This document shows, in pieces, positions 1 through 9,572 of a DNA stretch of 64,000 nt (position 1 is the first letter of the stretch; each line of letters begins with the position of its first letter). The notes under the pieces are model-generated. The model had not been told where the DNA came from, ran no database searches, and was given only the letters and a program-made list of their open reading frames with translations. The DNA is from Flavobacterium sp. UBA7680 (lineage in GTDB: Bacteria; Bacteroidota; Bacteroidia; Flavobacteriales; Flavobacteriaceae). Position numbers and translations under genes: made by a program. The stretch is from NCBI RefSeq assembly GCF_002482975.1, contig NZ_DLHA01000019.1:627077-691076 (forward strand), in the 5' to 3' direction.

Positions 1-1417
1 AATTATCATCGAGAAAAACTCTATATAATCCGCGGTAATTATCAGCTGCCCAAATCTCATTTTTTTTATTTTGAGCTACATATTTAATGGGTTTTGAAAG
101 ATCATTTATCCTTATATTCTGGGAAAGTTTTGACGCATCATCATAAACCAAAACTCCGCTGTAGGTAGACTGAAAGTAAGTATCATTAATAGTACTTTTT
201 GATAAATTCCATCCTCCGCTCACATTATTTATTTTTGCTAAAGCTCCATTTTCATAGCAAAAAGTTCCGTCGTTGTGTCCAATAACATATTTACTTCCAA
301 TTTTAGTAATATTCCAACCCTGCCCTTGTGTATTTGGCAGCATTTTAAAATTTCCCGAATCAAATTCAAAAATTCCGTGATTTGAAGCAATTAGATACCC
401 TTTATCAATAGTCGCAACTGAATATACCGATCCTAGAATCCCAGAATTATCGTAGAAGAATGAAATAGGAGAATTTACCTCAACATGAGCAAGTCCGTTG
501 TCAAGCCCGAGCCATAAATCTTCTTCTTTATCAAAACCAATACTTAAAACCGAATTGTTCATTAAAACATTATTTCGGTCGATATTTTTAAAAGTATTGT
601 TACTGAAATCGTATATAAAAACGCCTTTATTTCCAGTACCTATAACCAGTTTATTGTTTTTAATAAACTTGGCTACATTGATTCCGTTTGATTTTAAAGT
701 TTCATTTAATGGATTATTCCAGGGTTTTAAACCTCCGTTTTCAACAATGAAAATTCCTTTTTTTTGTGTAAAAACATAGGTTTTGTTTTTATCCTTTTCT
801 ATAGCGTGAACAACCGTATTTTTTAAAATATCCCAGCCTTTTGGATTTGCAATTTTGGAACCTTTCATTTTAAAAAGGCCTTTATCTACCGAAGCCACAT
901 ACAGATCTTTATCAACAACAAAACAGTAAGAAATTAAAAAAGGGAATTTAATTTTTTTAATGTGTTTTCCATCATAAATAAAAACATCATTGAAAGACTG
1001 AAAATACAACGAACCATTAAATCTGAAAATTTTCCAGATTTCTTCATTGTCTTTTTCAGCAAATAAACGAAGGCTTTTGGTAATAGAAACGTAACGCATT
1101 TTAGCATTTTCTCTGTACCAATATCCAAATTCCTTGTATGAACCGGAATAAATTCGGTCTCCTTCTATTAAAATTGAGCGAATAATAGTTTTGTTTGGCA
1201 GAGCATATTTTTCCCAAATAACGCCGTCATAACGCAATAAATAATGGTTATTGGCAAAATACATGGCTTTATCTTTACCCTGAGCAACATTCCAGATTTG
1301 ATTGTCGCCCTGATAGTCTGATTTATTATAATTTTCTACGAAAGGAAGAAGTTCTTGTGCTTGAATTTGAAAAGCAGCGAAAAACAAGAAAATTGATTTT
1401 AAAAGTATCGATTTCAA
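1..1417 (-). CDS. Two-component-regulator-type propeller sensor, N-terminal part (cut by window edge)
   Basis: An open frame runs from about 1417 to the window start without a stop. It encodes a signal-peptide-like N-terminus ending in FQIQAQ and then repeated blades of the type seen in periplasmic ligand-sensing propellers (for example DKAMYFANNHYLLRYDG, DKGYLIASNHGIFEFDSG). Such propellers form the sensor half of hybrid histidine kinases or of LuxR-type triple-tyrosine regulators in Bacteroidota. The output domain lies outside the window, so the class cannot be decided. No ATG is present near the 5' end. TTG at 1417 places the signal peptide correctly, and another TTG lies at 1439. The start is therefore tentative. 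Confidence 0.7.
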   Translation of the reverse strand, partial: MKSILLKSIFLFFAAFQIQAQELLPFVENYNKSDYQGDNQIWNVAQGKDKAMYFANNHYLLRYDGVIWEKYALPNKTIIRSILIEGDRIYSGSYKEFGYWYRENAKMRYVSITKSLRLFAEKDNEEIWKIFRFNGSLYFQSFNDVFIYDGKHIKKIKFPFLISYCFVVDKDLYVASVDKGLFKMKGSKIANPKGWDILKNTVVHAIEKDKNKTYVFTQKKGIFIVENGGLKPWNNPLNETLKSNGINVAKFIKNNKLVIGTGNKGVFIYDFSNNTFKNIDRNNVLMNNSVLSIGFDKEEDLWLGLDNGLAHVEVNSPISFFYDNSGILGSVYSVATIDKGYLIASNHGIFEFDSGNFKMLPNTQGQGWNITKIGSKYVIGHNDGTFCYENGALAKINNVSGGWNLSKSTINDTYFQSTYSGVLVYDDASKLSQNIRINDLSKPIKYVAQNKKNEIWAADNYRGLYRVFLDDN

Positions 1418-1467
1418 GATATTCGGTTTTAAATTCAAAGATACTGACAAATATTCATTTTTTGACG

Positions 1468-1494
1468 CAAAAAAGCCTCCCGATTGAGAGGCTT
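1468..1494 (-). terminator. Intrinsic terminator after ackA
   Basis: The hairpin AAGCCTC/GAGGCTT (arms 1473-1479 and 1488-1494) is followed on the minus strand by a run of six T. It lies 25 bp beyond the ackA stop and so terminates the ackA transcript. Confidence 0.75.
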
Positions 1495-1518
1495 ACGTTA
1501 TAAACAGAATTTATCTTT

Positions 1519-2703
1519 TTAATTTTCTAATAATTGATAAACCTGATTGGCAATTTCATATTCTTCATCAGTTGGTACAACCAGAACTTTCGTTTTTGAA
1601 TTTGCTGTGCTAATTTCTCTGATTTCTTTTGAACGAATTTGATTTTTTTCGGGATCAATTTCAATTCCAAAATAATCCATATCAGTACAAATCAATTTAC
1701 GCATGTATGAAGAGTTTTCACCAATTCCTGCCGTAAAAATGATCGCGTCTAATCCGTTTAAAGCTGCTGTATATGAACCTATAGTTTTCCTAATTCTGTA
1801 GGCATTCATTAATAAAGCCAATTGACAATCTTTATTTCCTTCTTCTGCTTTAGATTCGATATCACGAAGATCGCTGTACCCTGTTAAACCAAGCATTCCG
1901 CTTTGTTTCAGCAAAATAGAATTTACTTCATCTGGTGTATAACCTAAATTTTTAACCATATAAAAAATAACAGATTGATCAATATCACCCGCACGAGTTC
2001 CCATAACCAAGCCATTTGCCGGAGAAAATCCCATCGTTGTATCGATACTTTTTCCGTCTTTTACTGCGGTCATACTGCAGCCGTTTCCTAAATGGATTGT
2101 AATTATTCTTGAACCTTTTTCTAAATAACCAATTGCTTTTTCTGAAACATATTTATGGCTTGTTCCGTGAAAACCATAAACACGAACTTTATGTTCTGTT
2201 AAAAGGAAATTTGGAATAGCATATTTATAAGCTTCAACAGGAATCGTCTGATGGAAAGCGGTATCAAAAACGGCTACTTGTTTTGCTCCGGAAAAAATTT
2301 CTTCGGCTACATTTATCCCCACTAAATGAGCAGGATTATGAAGTGGAGCCAGCTCTGAAAGTTCTTTTATTTTCTCCTTAACTTCTTCGGTAATTATGGT
2401 TGTATTGGAGAAATAACTTCCGCCATGCACAACTCTATGTCCCACTGCCGTAATTTCTGAAGTTGTTTTTATAACTCCTTTTTCAGCATCTAAAAGCATA
2501 TCTGCAACCTTTTGCAAACCAATTTTGTGTGTTTGAATAGGCAATATTTCTTCATAAGAATTTGAAGCTGTTTTAAACGTAATATTTGATGTTTCTAAAC
2601 CAATTCTATCGATCATTCCGGTACAAATTACTTCGTTTTCCGGCATAACCATTAATTGGTATTTTATGGATGAACTTCCTGAGTTAATTATGAGTATTTT
2701 CAT
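1519..2703 (-). CDS. ackA: Acetate kinase
   Basis: AckA converts acetyl phosphate and ADP to acetate and ATP in the cytoplasm, the second step of the Pta-AckA overflow pathway. The protein has 394 residues, the usual length. It begins with the ASKHA-fold phosphate loop (ILIINSGSSSIKYQL) and carries the typical VGHRVVHGG, FDTAFHQTIP, YGFHGTSHKYV, HLGNGCSM and GFSPANGLVMGTRAGDID segments. pta lies upstream on the same strand, so the two probably work as one unit despite a 400-bp repeat-filled gap. A terminator follows the stop. Confidence 0.97.
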   Translation of the reverse strand: MKILIINSGSSSIKYQLMVMPENEVICTGMIDRIGLETSNITFKTASNSYEEILPIQTHKIGLQKVADMLLDAEKGVIKTTSEITAVGHRVVHGGSYFSNTTIITEEVKEKIKELSELAPLHNPAHLVGINVAEEIFSGAKQVAVFDTAFHQTIPVEAYKYAIPNFLLTEHKVRVYGFHGTSHKYVSEKAIGYLEKGSRIITIHLGNGCSMTAVKDGKSIDTTMGFSPANGLVMGTRAGDIDQSVIFYMVKNLGYTPDEVNSILLKQSGMLGLTGYSDLRDIESKAEEGNKDCQLALLMNAYRIRKTIGSYTAALNGLDAIIFTAGIGENSSYMRKLICTDMDYFGIEIDPEKNQIRSKEIREISTANSKTKVLVVPTDEEYEIANQVYQLLEN

Positions 2704-2781
2704 TTTTTATGTTTTTTGCCACAAAGGCGCTAAGTCACTAAGTTTTATTTTAATCTCGAAGACTGATTTTTTTTTATTATT

Positions 2782-2929
2782 GAGATTAGCACGCGGATGA
2801 CGCGTCTTTACGAAGTAAATCCGCGGATTAAACGGATTTTTTTATTCTATCAAAAATAAAATCCGTGTAAATCTGCATTTTCGCAGTAGCGAATCATTCA
2901 CATCCGCGTTCTATTTTTTAATTTTTTAT
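2782..2929. repeat. Intergenic repeat, copy 1 of a tandem pair
   Basis: This roughly 148-bp segment contains inward-facing motifs (CACGCGGAT ... ATCCGCGTTC, AAAATCCGTGTAAATCTG). It is repeated with little change at 2939-3087. It carries no open frame of note and sits between pta and ackA. It looks like a dispersed genomic repeat of flavobacteria able to fold into a long imperfect hairpin. Confidence 0.7.
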
Positions 2930-2938
2930 CTTGTTGTC

Positions 2939-3087
2939 GAGATTGGCACGCGGATAATGCTGATTTACTTCGTAAAGACACGGATTAAAAACGGATTTTT
3001 TATTCTATCAAAAATAAAATCCGTGTAAATCTGTGTTTTCGCGGTAGCGAATCAGTCTCATCCGCGTTCTATTTTTTAATTTTTAAT
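2939..3087. repeat. Intergenic repeat, copy 2 of a tandem pair
   Basis: Second copy of the unit at 2782-2929. It shares the GCACGCGGAT start, the TATCAAAAATAAAATCCGTG core and the CATCCGCGTTCTATTTTTTA end. The inner part between CGGAT and ATTAAA is partly rearranged: the fragment TTTACGAAGTAAA versus TTTACTTCGTAAA is inverted between the copies. Confidence 0.7.
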
Positions 3088-3104
3088 TCCAAATTTTTAA
3101 TTGA

Positions 3105-5198
3105 TTATAATCCCTGCGCTTGTATTGCCGTAATCACAACCGTATTGATAATATCATCGACTGTACAGCCTCGGCTTAAATCATTTACAGGCTTATTTAA
3201 ACCTTGTAACATTGGACCGATTGCTAAAGCTCCTGTTTCTCTTTGTACGGCTTTATAGGTGTTATTTCCGGTATTTAAATCAGGAAAAATAAGTACACTT
3301 GCCTGCCCTGCTACTTCAGAATCCGGCATTTTGCTTTTTCCAACTGCGCGATCTACTGCAGCATCGTATTGAATTGGTCCTTCAATTTTTAAATCCGGAC
3401 GTTTTTGTTTTACAATTTCCGTTGCAGTTCTCACTTTATCTACTTCATCTCCTTTTCCAGAAGCTCCTGAAGAATACGAAAGCATGGCGATTTTCGGTTC
3501 TATTCCGAATGCTGAACTTGATTCTGCTGATGAAATTGCAATTTCTGCCAATTGCTCTGCCGTTGGATTTGGATTAATGGCACAATCTCCAAAAACAGAA
3601 ACCCTGTCTTCTAAACACATAAAAAACACGGATGAAACTACCGATGAATTTGGTTTCGTTTTAATGAATTGAAGCGCTGGCAAAATAGTATGCTGCGTTG
3701 TATGTGCCGCACCCGAAACCATTCCGTCTGCATGACCTTTATATACCATCATTGTTCCGAAATACGAAACATCTTCCATTAAATCCCTTGCCATTGTAAT
3801 ACTTACGTTTTTAGCTTTTCTAAGTTCGTAATACGTATTGGCGTAATCTTCGTAAAGTTCAGATTCTGTTGGGTTTATAATTTTTACTTTCGAAAAATCT
3901 AATGAAATCCCCAGTTCAGTAACTTTATTTTCAATTTGTTTTTTGTCTCCAATAATCGAAATATCAACTACATCCATCGCCAAAAGCCTTGAAGCTGCGA
4001 TAATAATCCTGTCATCATTTCCTTCCGGAAGAACGATATGTTTGCGATGCTGTCTGGCTCTTTTAACCATATTATATTGAAACATTTTTGGCGTCATGCC
4101 TTCTGCTTCAAAAGTGATTAATCTTTCCGATAAAGCGTCGTTATCAACGTATTTCTCAAATGTAGTTATTGAGGTTTCAATCTTGTGCGTATTGTTAGCG
4201 TAGATTTCAGATTTAATAGATCCTATCTTGTTTGTAATATGATACGTTCCGCCATCAACAGCAATAATAGGAACGATGGCCGAAAGTCCTTCAATCAGTT
4301 TTAAAATACTTTCCTCCGGAACTATATTTCCTGTTAGAATTATTCCTGAAATGGTTGGATAATTTGCAGATTCATTTGCCTGCAAAGCTCCCAGAATAAT
4401 ATCAGATCGATCTCCTGGTGTAATTACAAGCGCATTATTATGTAAGTGAACCAAATAGTTATGCAATTGCATGGCTCCCACACTAAAATGCCCAATTTCA
4501 TTATTAAGGTAATTTTCTCCAAATAAAACTTTTGCATCAAGCTCATTTACAATTTCCTGCATGGTAGGATTGTTTAAACTTGAAACTAACGGAATTGTAT
4601 TTACTAAAACATTTGGAGGTAGACTTTTTTGAAGACTTTTGGTAACTAATTCAATATTTTCGGGTTGTACTTTATTGGCAAAAACAGATAAAACTTCAAC
4701 TTCTTTTACTTTGAAAGAATCGTAAACTAAATACAAACTGTCAACGAGTTCTTCTAAAGTTTTTCCAATTCCTGATCCAATAATTATGGTTGGAATTCCG
4801 AGGTTTTTTGCAATTAAAACATTCAAATCTAATTCGATAGAAGTTCCTTCTCCGGTAAAACTAGTTCCTTCAACTAAAACAAAATCAAATCGTTCTTCCA
4901 GTTTTTTATATTTCTCAATAATTAAGTCTAAAACCTCTCCAATTTTACCTTTGTTTTTCTTTTTAATGAGTTTGCTTTTTGTGATAGCGTATGCATCTTC
5001 AAACTGAATATCAAGGTTAAAATAAGACAAAACTGTTTCGATATGATTATCTACTTCACCATCAACAAAATCTTCTATTATAGGCCTGAAATAACCCACT
5101 TTAGCCGTTTTACCAATCAAAATACTCATTAAGCCGAGTGTAATTATCGACTTTCCGCTGTTTTGATCGCTGGTGGCTATATATATCGCTTTACTCAT
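3105..5198 (-). CDS. pta: Phosphate acetyltransferase (long, three-domain form)
   Basis: Pta interconverts acetyl-CoA and acetyl phosphate. At 697 residues this is the long form. An N-terminal P-loop, BioD-like domain (ATSDQNSGKSIITLGL near residues 8-23) is followed by a DRTGG-type middle domain (TPGDRSDIILGALQAN) and the C-terminal PTA_PTB catalytic domain from about residue 370 (IVLPEGNDDRIIIAASRLL, GMVSGAAHTTQHTILPALQ, QYDAAVDRAVGKSKMPDSEVAG). It lies upstream of ackA on the same strand, and the two make the acetate overflow pathway. Confidence 0.97.
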   Translation of the reverse strand: MSKAIYIATSDQNSGKSIITLGLMSILIGKTAKVGYFRPIIEDFVDGEVDNHIETVLSYFNLDIQFEDAYAITKSKLIKKKNKGKIGEVLDLIIEKYKKLEERFDFVLVEGTSFTGEGTSIELDLNVLIAKNLGIPTIIIGSGIGKTLEELVDSLYLVYDSFKVKEVEVLSVFANKVQPENIELVTKSLQKSLPPNVLVNTIPLVSSLNNPTMQEIVNELDAKVLFGENYLNNEIGHFSVGAMQLHNYLVHLHNNALVITPGDRSDIILGALQANESANYPTISGIILTGNIVPEESILKLIEGLSAIVPIIAVDGGTYHITNKIGSIKSEIYANNTHKIETSITTFEKYVDNDALSERLITFEAEGMTPKMFQYNMVKRARQHRKHIVLPEGNDDRIIIAASRLLAMDVVDISIIGDKKQIENKVTELGISLDFSKVKIINPTESELYEDYANTYYELRKAKNVSITMARDLMEDVSYFGTMMVYKGHADGMVSGAAHTTQHTILPALQFIKTKPNSSVVSSVFFMCLEDRVSVFGDCAINPNPTAEQLAEIAISSAESSSAFGIEPKIAMLSYSSGASGKGDEVDKVRTATEIVKQKRPDLKIEGPIQYDAAVDRAVGKSKMPDSEVAGQASVLIFPDLNTGNNTYKAVQRETGALAIGPMLQGLNKPVNDLSRGCTVDDIINTVVITAIQAQGL

Positions 5199-5264
5199 AA
5201 TTATTTATATTATTCTAAATACTAAATCTACACAAAATCAAATTTTTCTTAGCCGAAATAAACG

Positions 5265-6338
5265 TTAAAACCAACGTCTTTTCTTGAAATAAATGATTAA
5301 TCCCAACACTAATAAAAACATGATGCCCATCACTACAAAATAGCCGTTTTCTGTTTTGAGTTCCGGCATGTTTTCGAAGTTCATTCCATACACTCCAACT
5401 ATAAAGGTCAGCGGAATAAATATGGCTGAAATTATGGTCAGAGTTTTCATGATTTCATTCATTTTTCGGCTTTGTTCCGAAAAATAAAAATTAGAGGCAC
5501 TTTCGAGCGAACTCATATCTGATTCTATTTGTTCTAAAAGCTCTAAACTTTTTTGATGAAGTCTGATAAAGAAATTAAACGTTTCTTTCTGAATCAAACC
5601 GTTATTTTCATCGTCATCTTTAATCGTTTTTAGGTAATACAAAGAATCCCGAAGCGGAACAATGGAACGTTTTAAAAAATTAAAGTTATCCCTGTGATTC
5701 TCAATTTTTTCTAAAATAACAGGATCAGCTCCTTTTTTGGTTAAATTGATTAATTCTTCGATCTTATCTTCTTCATCTTCAATTGTAATGTAAAAGTTTT
5801 CCATTACAGCATCTAAAAGTAAATACAAAAGATAATCTACTTTTTTAGTTCTAACAATTCCTGCATGCGTGCGAAGACGCTCACGAATATGGGTAAAGAA
5901 ATCGCTTCGTTTTTCCTGAAACGAAATCAGAATTCCTTCTTTTAAAATAAAACTAATTTGTTCTACGCTAATATTATCTGAATATTCAGAAGGTAAAAGT
6001 GATTTTATATTGAAGAATAAAACATTTTGCTGTTCTTCTAACTTGGTTCTTTTGGTTGTATTTAAAATATCGGCAAGTAAAAAATCATCTAATTTAAAAT
6101 GCGTACCAATCGTTTTAAGCAAACTAATATCATTTAAACCATGAACATTGAGCCAATTATTTTTAGAATAATCAAAACAGGAATTTAAAGCCAAGACTGT
6201 AAATTTATCATATTCAACAACATCGGCATCATCATAGACAAAAAGCTGCATTTCGGCTTCCTGTTCTTTATGCGAGCCTGTATATTCTAAAGTTATATGT
6301 TGAAGCTTTCGTCCTTTTTTGTATTTAATCTTTCTCAT
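5265..6338 (-). CDS. corA: CorA-family magnesium/cobalt transporter
   Basis: A 357-residue divalent cation channel of the inner membrane. A long cytoplasmic alpha/beta and helical region precedes two C-terminal membrane segments (near residues 298-318 and 332-350). The diagnostic YGMN motif follows the first segment (VGVYGMNFENMPEL), and the tail is basic (YFKKRRWF). Length and topology fit CorA. It is convergent with the broken transposase gene to its right. Confidence 0.93.
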   Translation of the reverse strand: MRKIKYKKGRKLQHITLEYTGSHKEQEAEMQLFVYDDADVVEYDKFTVLALNSCFDYSKNNWLNVHGLNDISLLKTIGTHFKLDDFLLADILNTTKRTKLEEQQNVLFFNIKSLLPSEYSDNISVEQISFILKEGILISFQEKRSDFFTHIRERLRTHAGIVRTKKVDYLLYLLLDAVMENFYITIEDEEDKIEELINLTKKGADPVILEKIENHRDNFNFLKRSIVPLRDSLYYLKTIKDDDENNGLIQKETFNFFIRLHQKSLELLEQIESDMSSLESASNFYFSEQSRKMNEIMKTLTIISAIFIPLTFIVGVYGMNFENMPELKTENGYFVVMGIMFLLVLGLIIYFKKRRWF

Positions 6339-6456
6339 TCAAAAAAATTTACAATAGTAATATTACGAAAAAGAATCCGAACAGGAAATGACAATTATCA
6401 TTTTGTAAAAAACTAAAACAATTAAAAATATAGTATTTTTACTACTTTTTATAATT

Positions 6457-6489
6457 AAACCCGACAGGTTTTAAAAACCTGTCGGGTTT
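6457..6489. repeat. REP-like palindrome 1
   Basis: A 33-bp near-perfect palindrome, AAACCCGACAGG ... CCTGTCGGGTTT, lies just upstream of the transposase gene. Copies also lie just downstream (7117-7149, one arm degenerate) and at 7230-7262. Confidence 0.8.
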
Positions 6490-6505
6490 CTAACCGAAAA
6501 GATAT

Positions 6506-7108
6506 ATGCATAAGATTGAAAATCTGGAATCTGGAAAATATTATCATATTTACAACCGTGGAATTAATAGTGAAAATATATTTAAAGAAAATAGAAATCA
6601 TGAGTATTTTTTAATGCTTTATGCTAAACATATTGATCCAATTGCAGAAACATTTGCTTGATGTTTATTAAAAAATCATTTCCACTTATTGGTAAAAGTT
6701 AAAACTTTTGAAGAAATTCTAAAGAATCAAAATGAATACAAAATCAAAAAAATAATTCCTCCACACCAATCTTTTGGAAATTTATTTAATGCTTACACAA
6801 AAGCAATCAATAAAGGCTACAATAGACACGGTGCTTTATTTGAAAGACCTTTTAAAAGGAAATTGATTGATAATGAAGCCTATTTACGTTCTGTTATAAA
6901 ATATATTCATTACAATCCGGTAAATCACGGATTTTGTGAACATCCAATTGAATATCCCTGGAGTTCTTACCTAACTTGTATTTCTGAAAAACCAACTAAA
7001 TTAAAACGTGAAAAAGTAATTTCTTTATTTGATAATAGAGCTTCATTAGAAGCTTCTCATAATCAAAGAGAAAATTTCACTCCATTAGAACAGTTTCTCA
7101 ATTTATAA
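6506..7108 (+). pseudogene. REP-associated tyrosine transposase (RAYT, IS200/Y1 type), broken by an in-frame TGA
   Basis: The frame from ATG 6506 gives a Y1 transposase: GKYYHIYNRG at the N-terminus, the HUH metal motif in KNHFHLLVKV, and a candidate catalytic tyrosine in IKYIHYNPVNHG. Codon 52 (6659-6661) is TGA, at the spot where family members have an aromatic residue before CLLKNHFHLL, so a single base change probably broke it. The ATG at 6689 gives only a headless 139-residue fragment. RAYTs act on REP palindromes, and three such palindromes flank this gene. The alternative of UGA readthrough is unlikely. Confidence 0.85.
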
Positions 7109-7116
7109 CGATTAGC

Positions 7117-7149
7117 AAACCCGACAGGTTTTTAAAACCTGTTGGCTTT
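7117..7149. repeat. REP-like palindrome 2 (one arm degenerate)
   Basis: Nine bases after the transposase stop. The left arm, AAACCCGACAGG, is intact. The right arm reads CCTGTTGGCTTT, two changes from the other copies. Confidence 0.75.
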
Positions 7150-7229
7150 AACTGAACGTAAAACATGACCAAATCCAATTCATAACTTAAAAGACCAAGA
7201 ATAAAAAAATCAATCATATCCTCTACAGC

Positions 7230-7262
7230 AAACCCGACAGGTTTTAAAAACCTGTCGGGTTT
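7230..7262. repeat. REP-like palindrome 3
   Basis: A 33-bp palindrome identical to the copy at 6457-6489, about 80 bp beyond copy 2. Confidence 0.8.
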
Positions 7263-7285
7263 AACGCGCACGTAAAGAATACGCA

Positions 7286-7313
7286 TAAAAAAACCGAGTC
7301 ATTTCTGACTCGG
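7286..7313 (-). terminator. Displaced native dnaK terminator
   Basis: The hairpin ACCGAGTC/GACTCGGT (7293-7313) is followed on the minus strand by a T-run. It lies 25 bp beyond the duplicated dnaK stop codon at 7338-7340. Its position and orientation fit the original terminator of dnaK, left behind when the island inserted. Confidence 0.75.
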
Positions 7314-7335
7314 TTTTTCATTATTGTTAAAGAAG

Positions 7336-7355
7336 AATTATTTTACTTCTTCAAA
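7336..7355 (-). other. Left attachment site: displaced 3' end of dnaK
   Basis: On the minus strand the bases read TTTGAAGAAGTAAAATAA, that is FEEVK-stop, the same last residues as the intact dnaK at 63021-63038. The copies agree at 16 of 18 bases, and both differences are silent third positions. To the right the match stops. This is the expected footprint of a tyrosine integrase inserting at a conserved 3' gene end. Confidence 0.75.
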
Positions 7356-7393
7356 AATAACGGCAACTGACTATCAATACATTACATCAAAAT

Positions 7394-7406
7394 GGTACAA
7401 ATATGG
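7394..7406 (+). repeat. Candidate integrase arm-type site, left end
   Basis: GGTACAAATATGG followed by AACAAAG lies 39 bp inside the left junction. The same word occurs in the same orientation inside the right end at 62883-62895. In a circularised island the two would flank the joined core, as arm-type integrase sites do. The assignment rests on repetition only. Confidence 0.45.
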
Positions 7407-7610
7407 AACAAAGTAATTATTTTATTTCACAAAACAACATGTTTTTTAGCTACTCACAACTTAAGAACTAATCTTTTCGATTTAACCATAGATACGGAAA
7501 ACAGGTATTTTTACTTATAAATTATATAACGTAAGTTCATACATTCACTTTTTTAACAATTAGTTTATTTTTTTTCAGTACTACCATTAAATAATTAATC
7601 AAAAATATTT

Positions 7611-9572
7611 ATGAAAGTTCTAACTAAGTCAAGATTTAAATTAGGACTGGAATGTCCTAATAAATTATACTATACAGGGAAAAAGGAGTATGCTAATAAA
7701 AAACAAGAAGATCCTTTTTTACTAGCTTTAGCTGAAGGAGGTTTTCAAATTGAAGAGTATGCTCGAATGCATTATCCAGGTGGAGTTTTATTGGAAGGTA
7801 AGGACGGTGATTATGAATATTTATGGGGAAAAACTCAAGAATTATTACAATTAGAAAATGTTGTAATATATGAAGCTGCTTTTTTACATAATGGATTGTT
7901 CGTAAGAACAGATATTCTTATAAAAATTGGAACTAATATTAAACTCATTGAAGTTAAATCTAAATCTTTTGATCCAAAGGATGATTATTTATTTGTTGGA
8001 AAGCGTGACGGTCTTGTTTCATCATGGAAGCCTTATTTATTTGATATTTCTTTTCAAAAATATGTAATTCAATCATGTTTTCCTGATTGGGAAATTAATT
8101 CTTCCATCATGATGGCAGACAAATCAAAAATTGCTACTGTTGATGGTCTTAACCAATTTTTCAGAGTTAGTAAAAAAGCAGGAAATAGAACAGGAGTCAT
8201 TAAAATAATTGATTCTATAGATAGTACAGGTGATAGTGTACTTGGGAGCAAAGACGTTACTTCTTTAGTTGCTGATATAATAAATGATAAGTATCCCTAT
8301 TCTTCGGAATTAAATTTTTCGAATGCTCTCACCATTTTCAAAGAGAACTATTTGACGGATACATATATTAATTGGCCAACTTCTTATAGCTGCAAATCAT
8401 GTGAATTTGTAACTGATGGAACAGATGGTTTAAAGTCTGGCTTTAAAGAATGTTTTCAAAAGCAACATAAATGGGGTGATTCAGAATTTAGTAAACCTAA
8501 GACTTTTGATGTTTGGTCATTTCGAAAGGGAAATGAATTATTTAACAAAGGTGTCTATTTTATGAATGAATTGACTGAGGATAATATCGGTTTAAAAGAA
8601 GAGGTAGGCAAATTAAGTATGAGCGCTCGACAATGGATTCAAATCCAAAAGGAAATTGAGGAGGATAATTCAATTTATATTGATATAGAGGGATTAAAAG
8701 CTGAAATGAATTCTTGGAATTACCCATTACATTTTATTGATTTTGAAACTAGTGCTGTTCCTTTACCATTTAATGCTGGTAGGAAGCCTTATGAACAAAT
8801 TGCTTTTCAGTTTTCGATACATACTTATTATGAAGACGGAAGGATTGAACATACCCAACAATATCTTAATAATATTAAAGGGGCTTTTCCTAATTTTGAT
8901 TTTATAAGAGCTTTGAGGGATTCACTAAATAATGATAATGGAACGATATTTAGGTATTCTAATCATGAAAACACTATAGTAAATGCAATTTATCTGCAAC
9001 TATTAAATTCAGATGAATCTGATGCTAGCGAATTAGTGCATTTTATTAAAAGTATTTCTCATTCTAAAAGTGATAGTGTCGAAAAATGGAATGGTGATAG
9101 AGATATGGTGGATTTATGGGAAATAGTCAAAAAGTATTATTACAATCCTTTGACTAAAGGTTCAAATTCTCTTAAGTACGTTTTACCAGCTATTCTTAAC
9201 AGTTGTGAATATCTTCAAAATAAATACACTAAAACTTTAAAGGAGATAAAGTTAAGTAGTCTAAACTTTAAAGATAATCATATCTGGTTGTCTAATACTG
9301 GTGGAGTGTATGATAATCCATATAAAAAATTACCTAACCTTTTTGAAGATTGGACAGCTGAAGAAATTGATGAAGTTGTCTCCGGAATGGAAGAACTTGC
9401 AGATGGTGGAGCAGCATTAACTGCCTATGGCAAAATGCAATACACTGACATTAGCGATGCAGAGTTAAACGAGTTAAGTACAGCATTATTAAAGTATTGT
9501 GAACTTGATACACTTGCAATGGTTATGCTATATGAACATTTAAAAAAAGAAGTAGAAAATGGCTATAAGTAA
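7611..9572 (+). CDS. DUF2779 protein: Cas4-like Fe-S PD-(D/E)XK nuclease joined to DnaQ-like domain
   Basis: The 653-residue protein starts like Cas4/AddB nucleases (GLECPNKLYYTGKKEY). It has a nuclease core with the metal/lysine motif IKLIEVKSKS and a later cysteine cluster (YSCKSCEF ... FKECF). Together with the N-terminal cysteine this makes four cysteines in the order of an iron-sulfur staple. The C-terminal part (DUF2779) resembles DEDD exonucleases: FIDFETSAVPLPFNAG gives motif I, and KYCELDTLAMVML a motif III. It should act on DNA or RNA ends. The next gene overlaps it by 14 bp, so the two form one operon. Its place beside CBASS suggests defence, but the function is unknown. Confidence 0.75.
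   Translation: MKVLTKSRFKLGLECPNKLYYTGKKEYANKKQEDPFLLALAEGGFQIEEYARMHYPGGVLLEGKDGDYEYLWGKTQELLQLENVVIYEAAFLHNGLFVRTDILIKIGTNIKLIEVKSKSFDPKDDYLFVGKRDGLVSSWKPYLFDISFQKYVIQSCFPDWEINSSIMMADKSKIATVDGLNQFFRVSKKAGNRTGVIKIIDSIDSTGDSVLGSKDVTSLVADIINDKYPYSSELNFSNALTIFKENYLTDTYINWPTSYSCKSCEFVTDGTDGLKSGFKECFQKQHKWGDSEFSKPKTFDVWSFRKGNELFNKGVYFMNELTEDNIGLKEEVGKLSMSARQWIQIQKEIEEDNSIYIDIEGLKAEMNSWNYPLHFIDFETSAVPLPFNAGRKPYEQIAFQFSIHTYYEDGRIEHTQQYLNNIKGAFPNFDFIRALRDSLNNDNGTIFRYSNHENTIVNAIYLQLLNSDESDASELVHFIKSISHSKSDSVEKWNGDRDMVDLWEIVKKYYYNPLTKGSNSLKYVLPAILNSCEYLQNKYTKTLKEIKLSSLNFKDNHIWLSNTGGVYDNPYKKLPNLFEDWTAEEIDEVVSGMEELADGGAALTAYGKMQYTDISDAELNELSTALLKYCELDTLAMVMLYEHLKKEVENGYK

Noticed and set aside
3299..3672. 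Plus-strand open frames opposite pta
   Set aside because: Shadows of the pta coding sequence, without family pattern.
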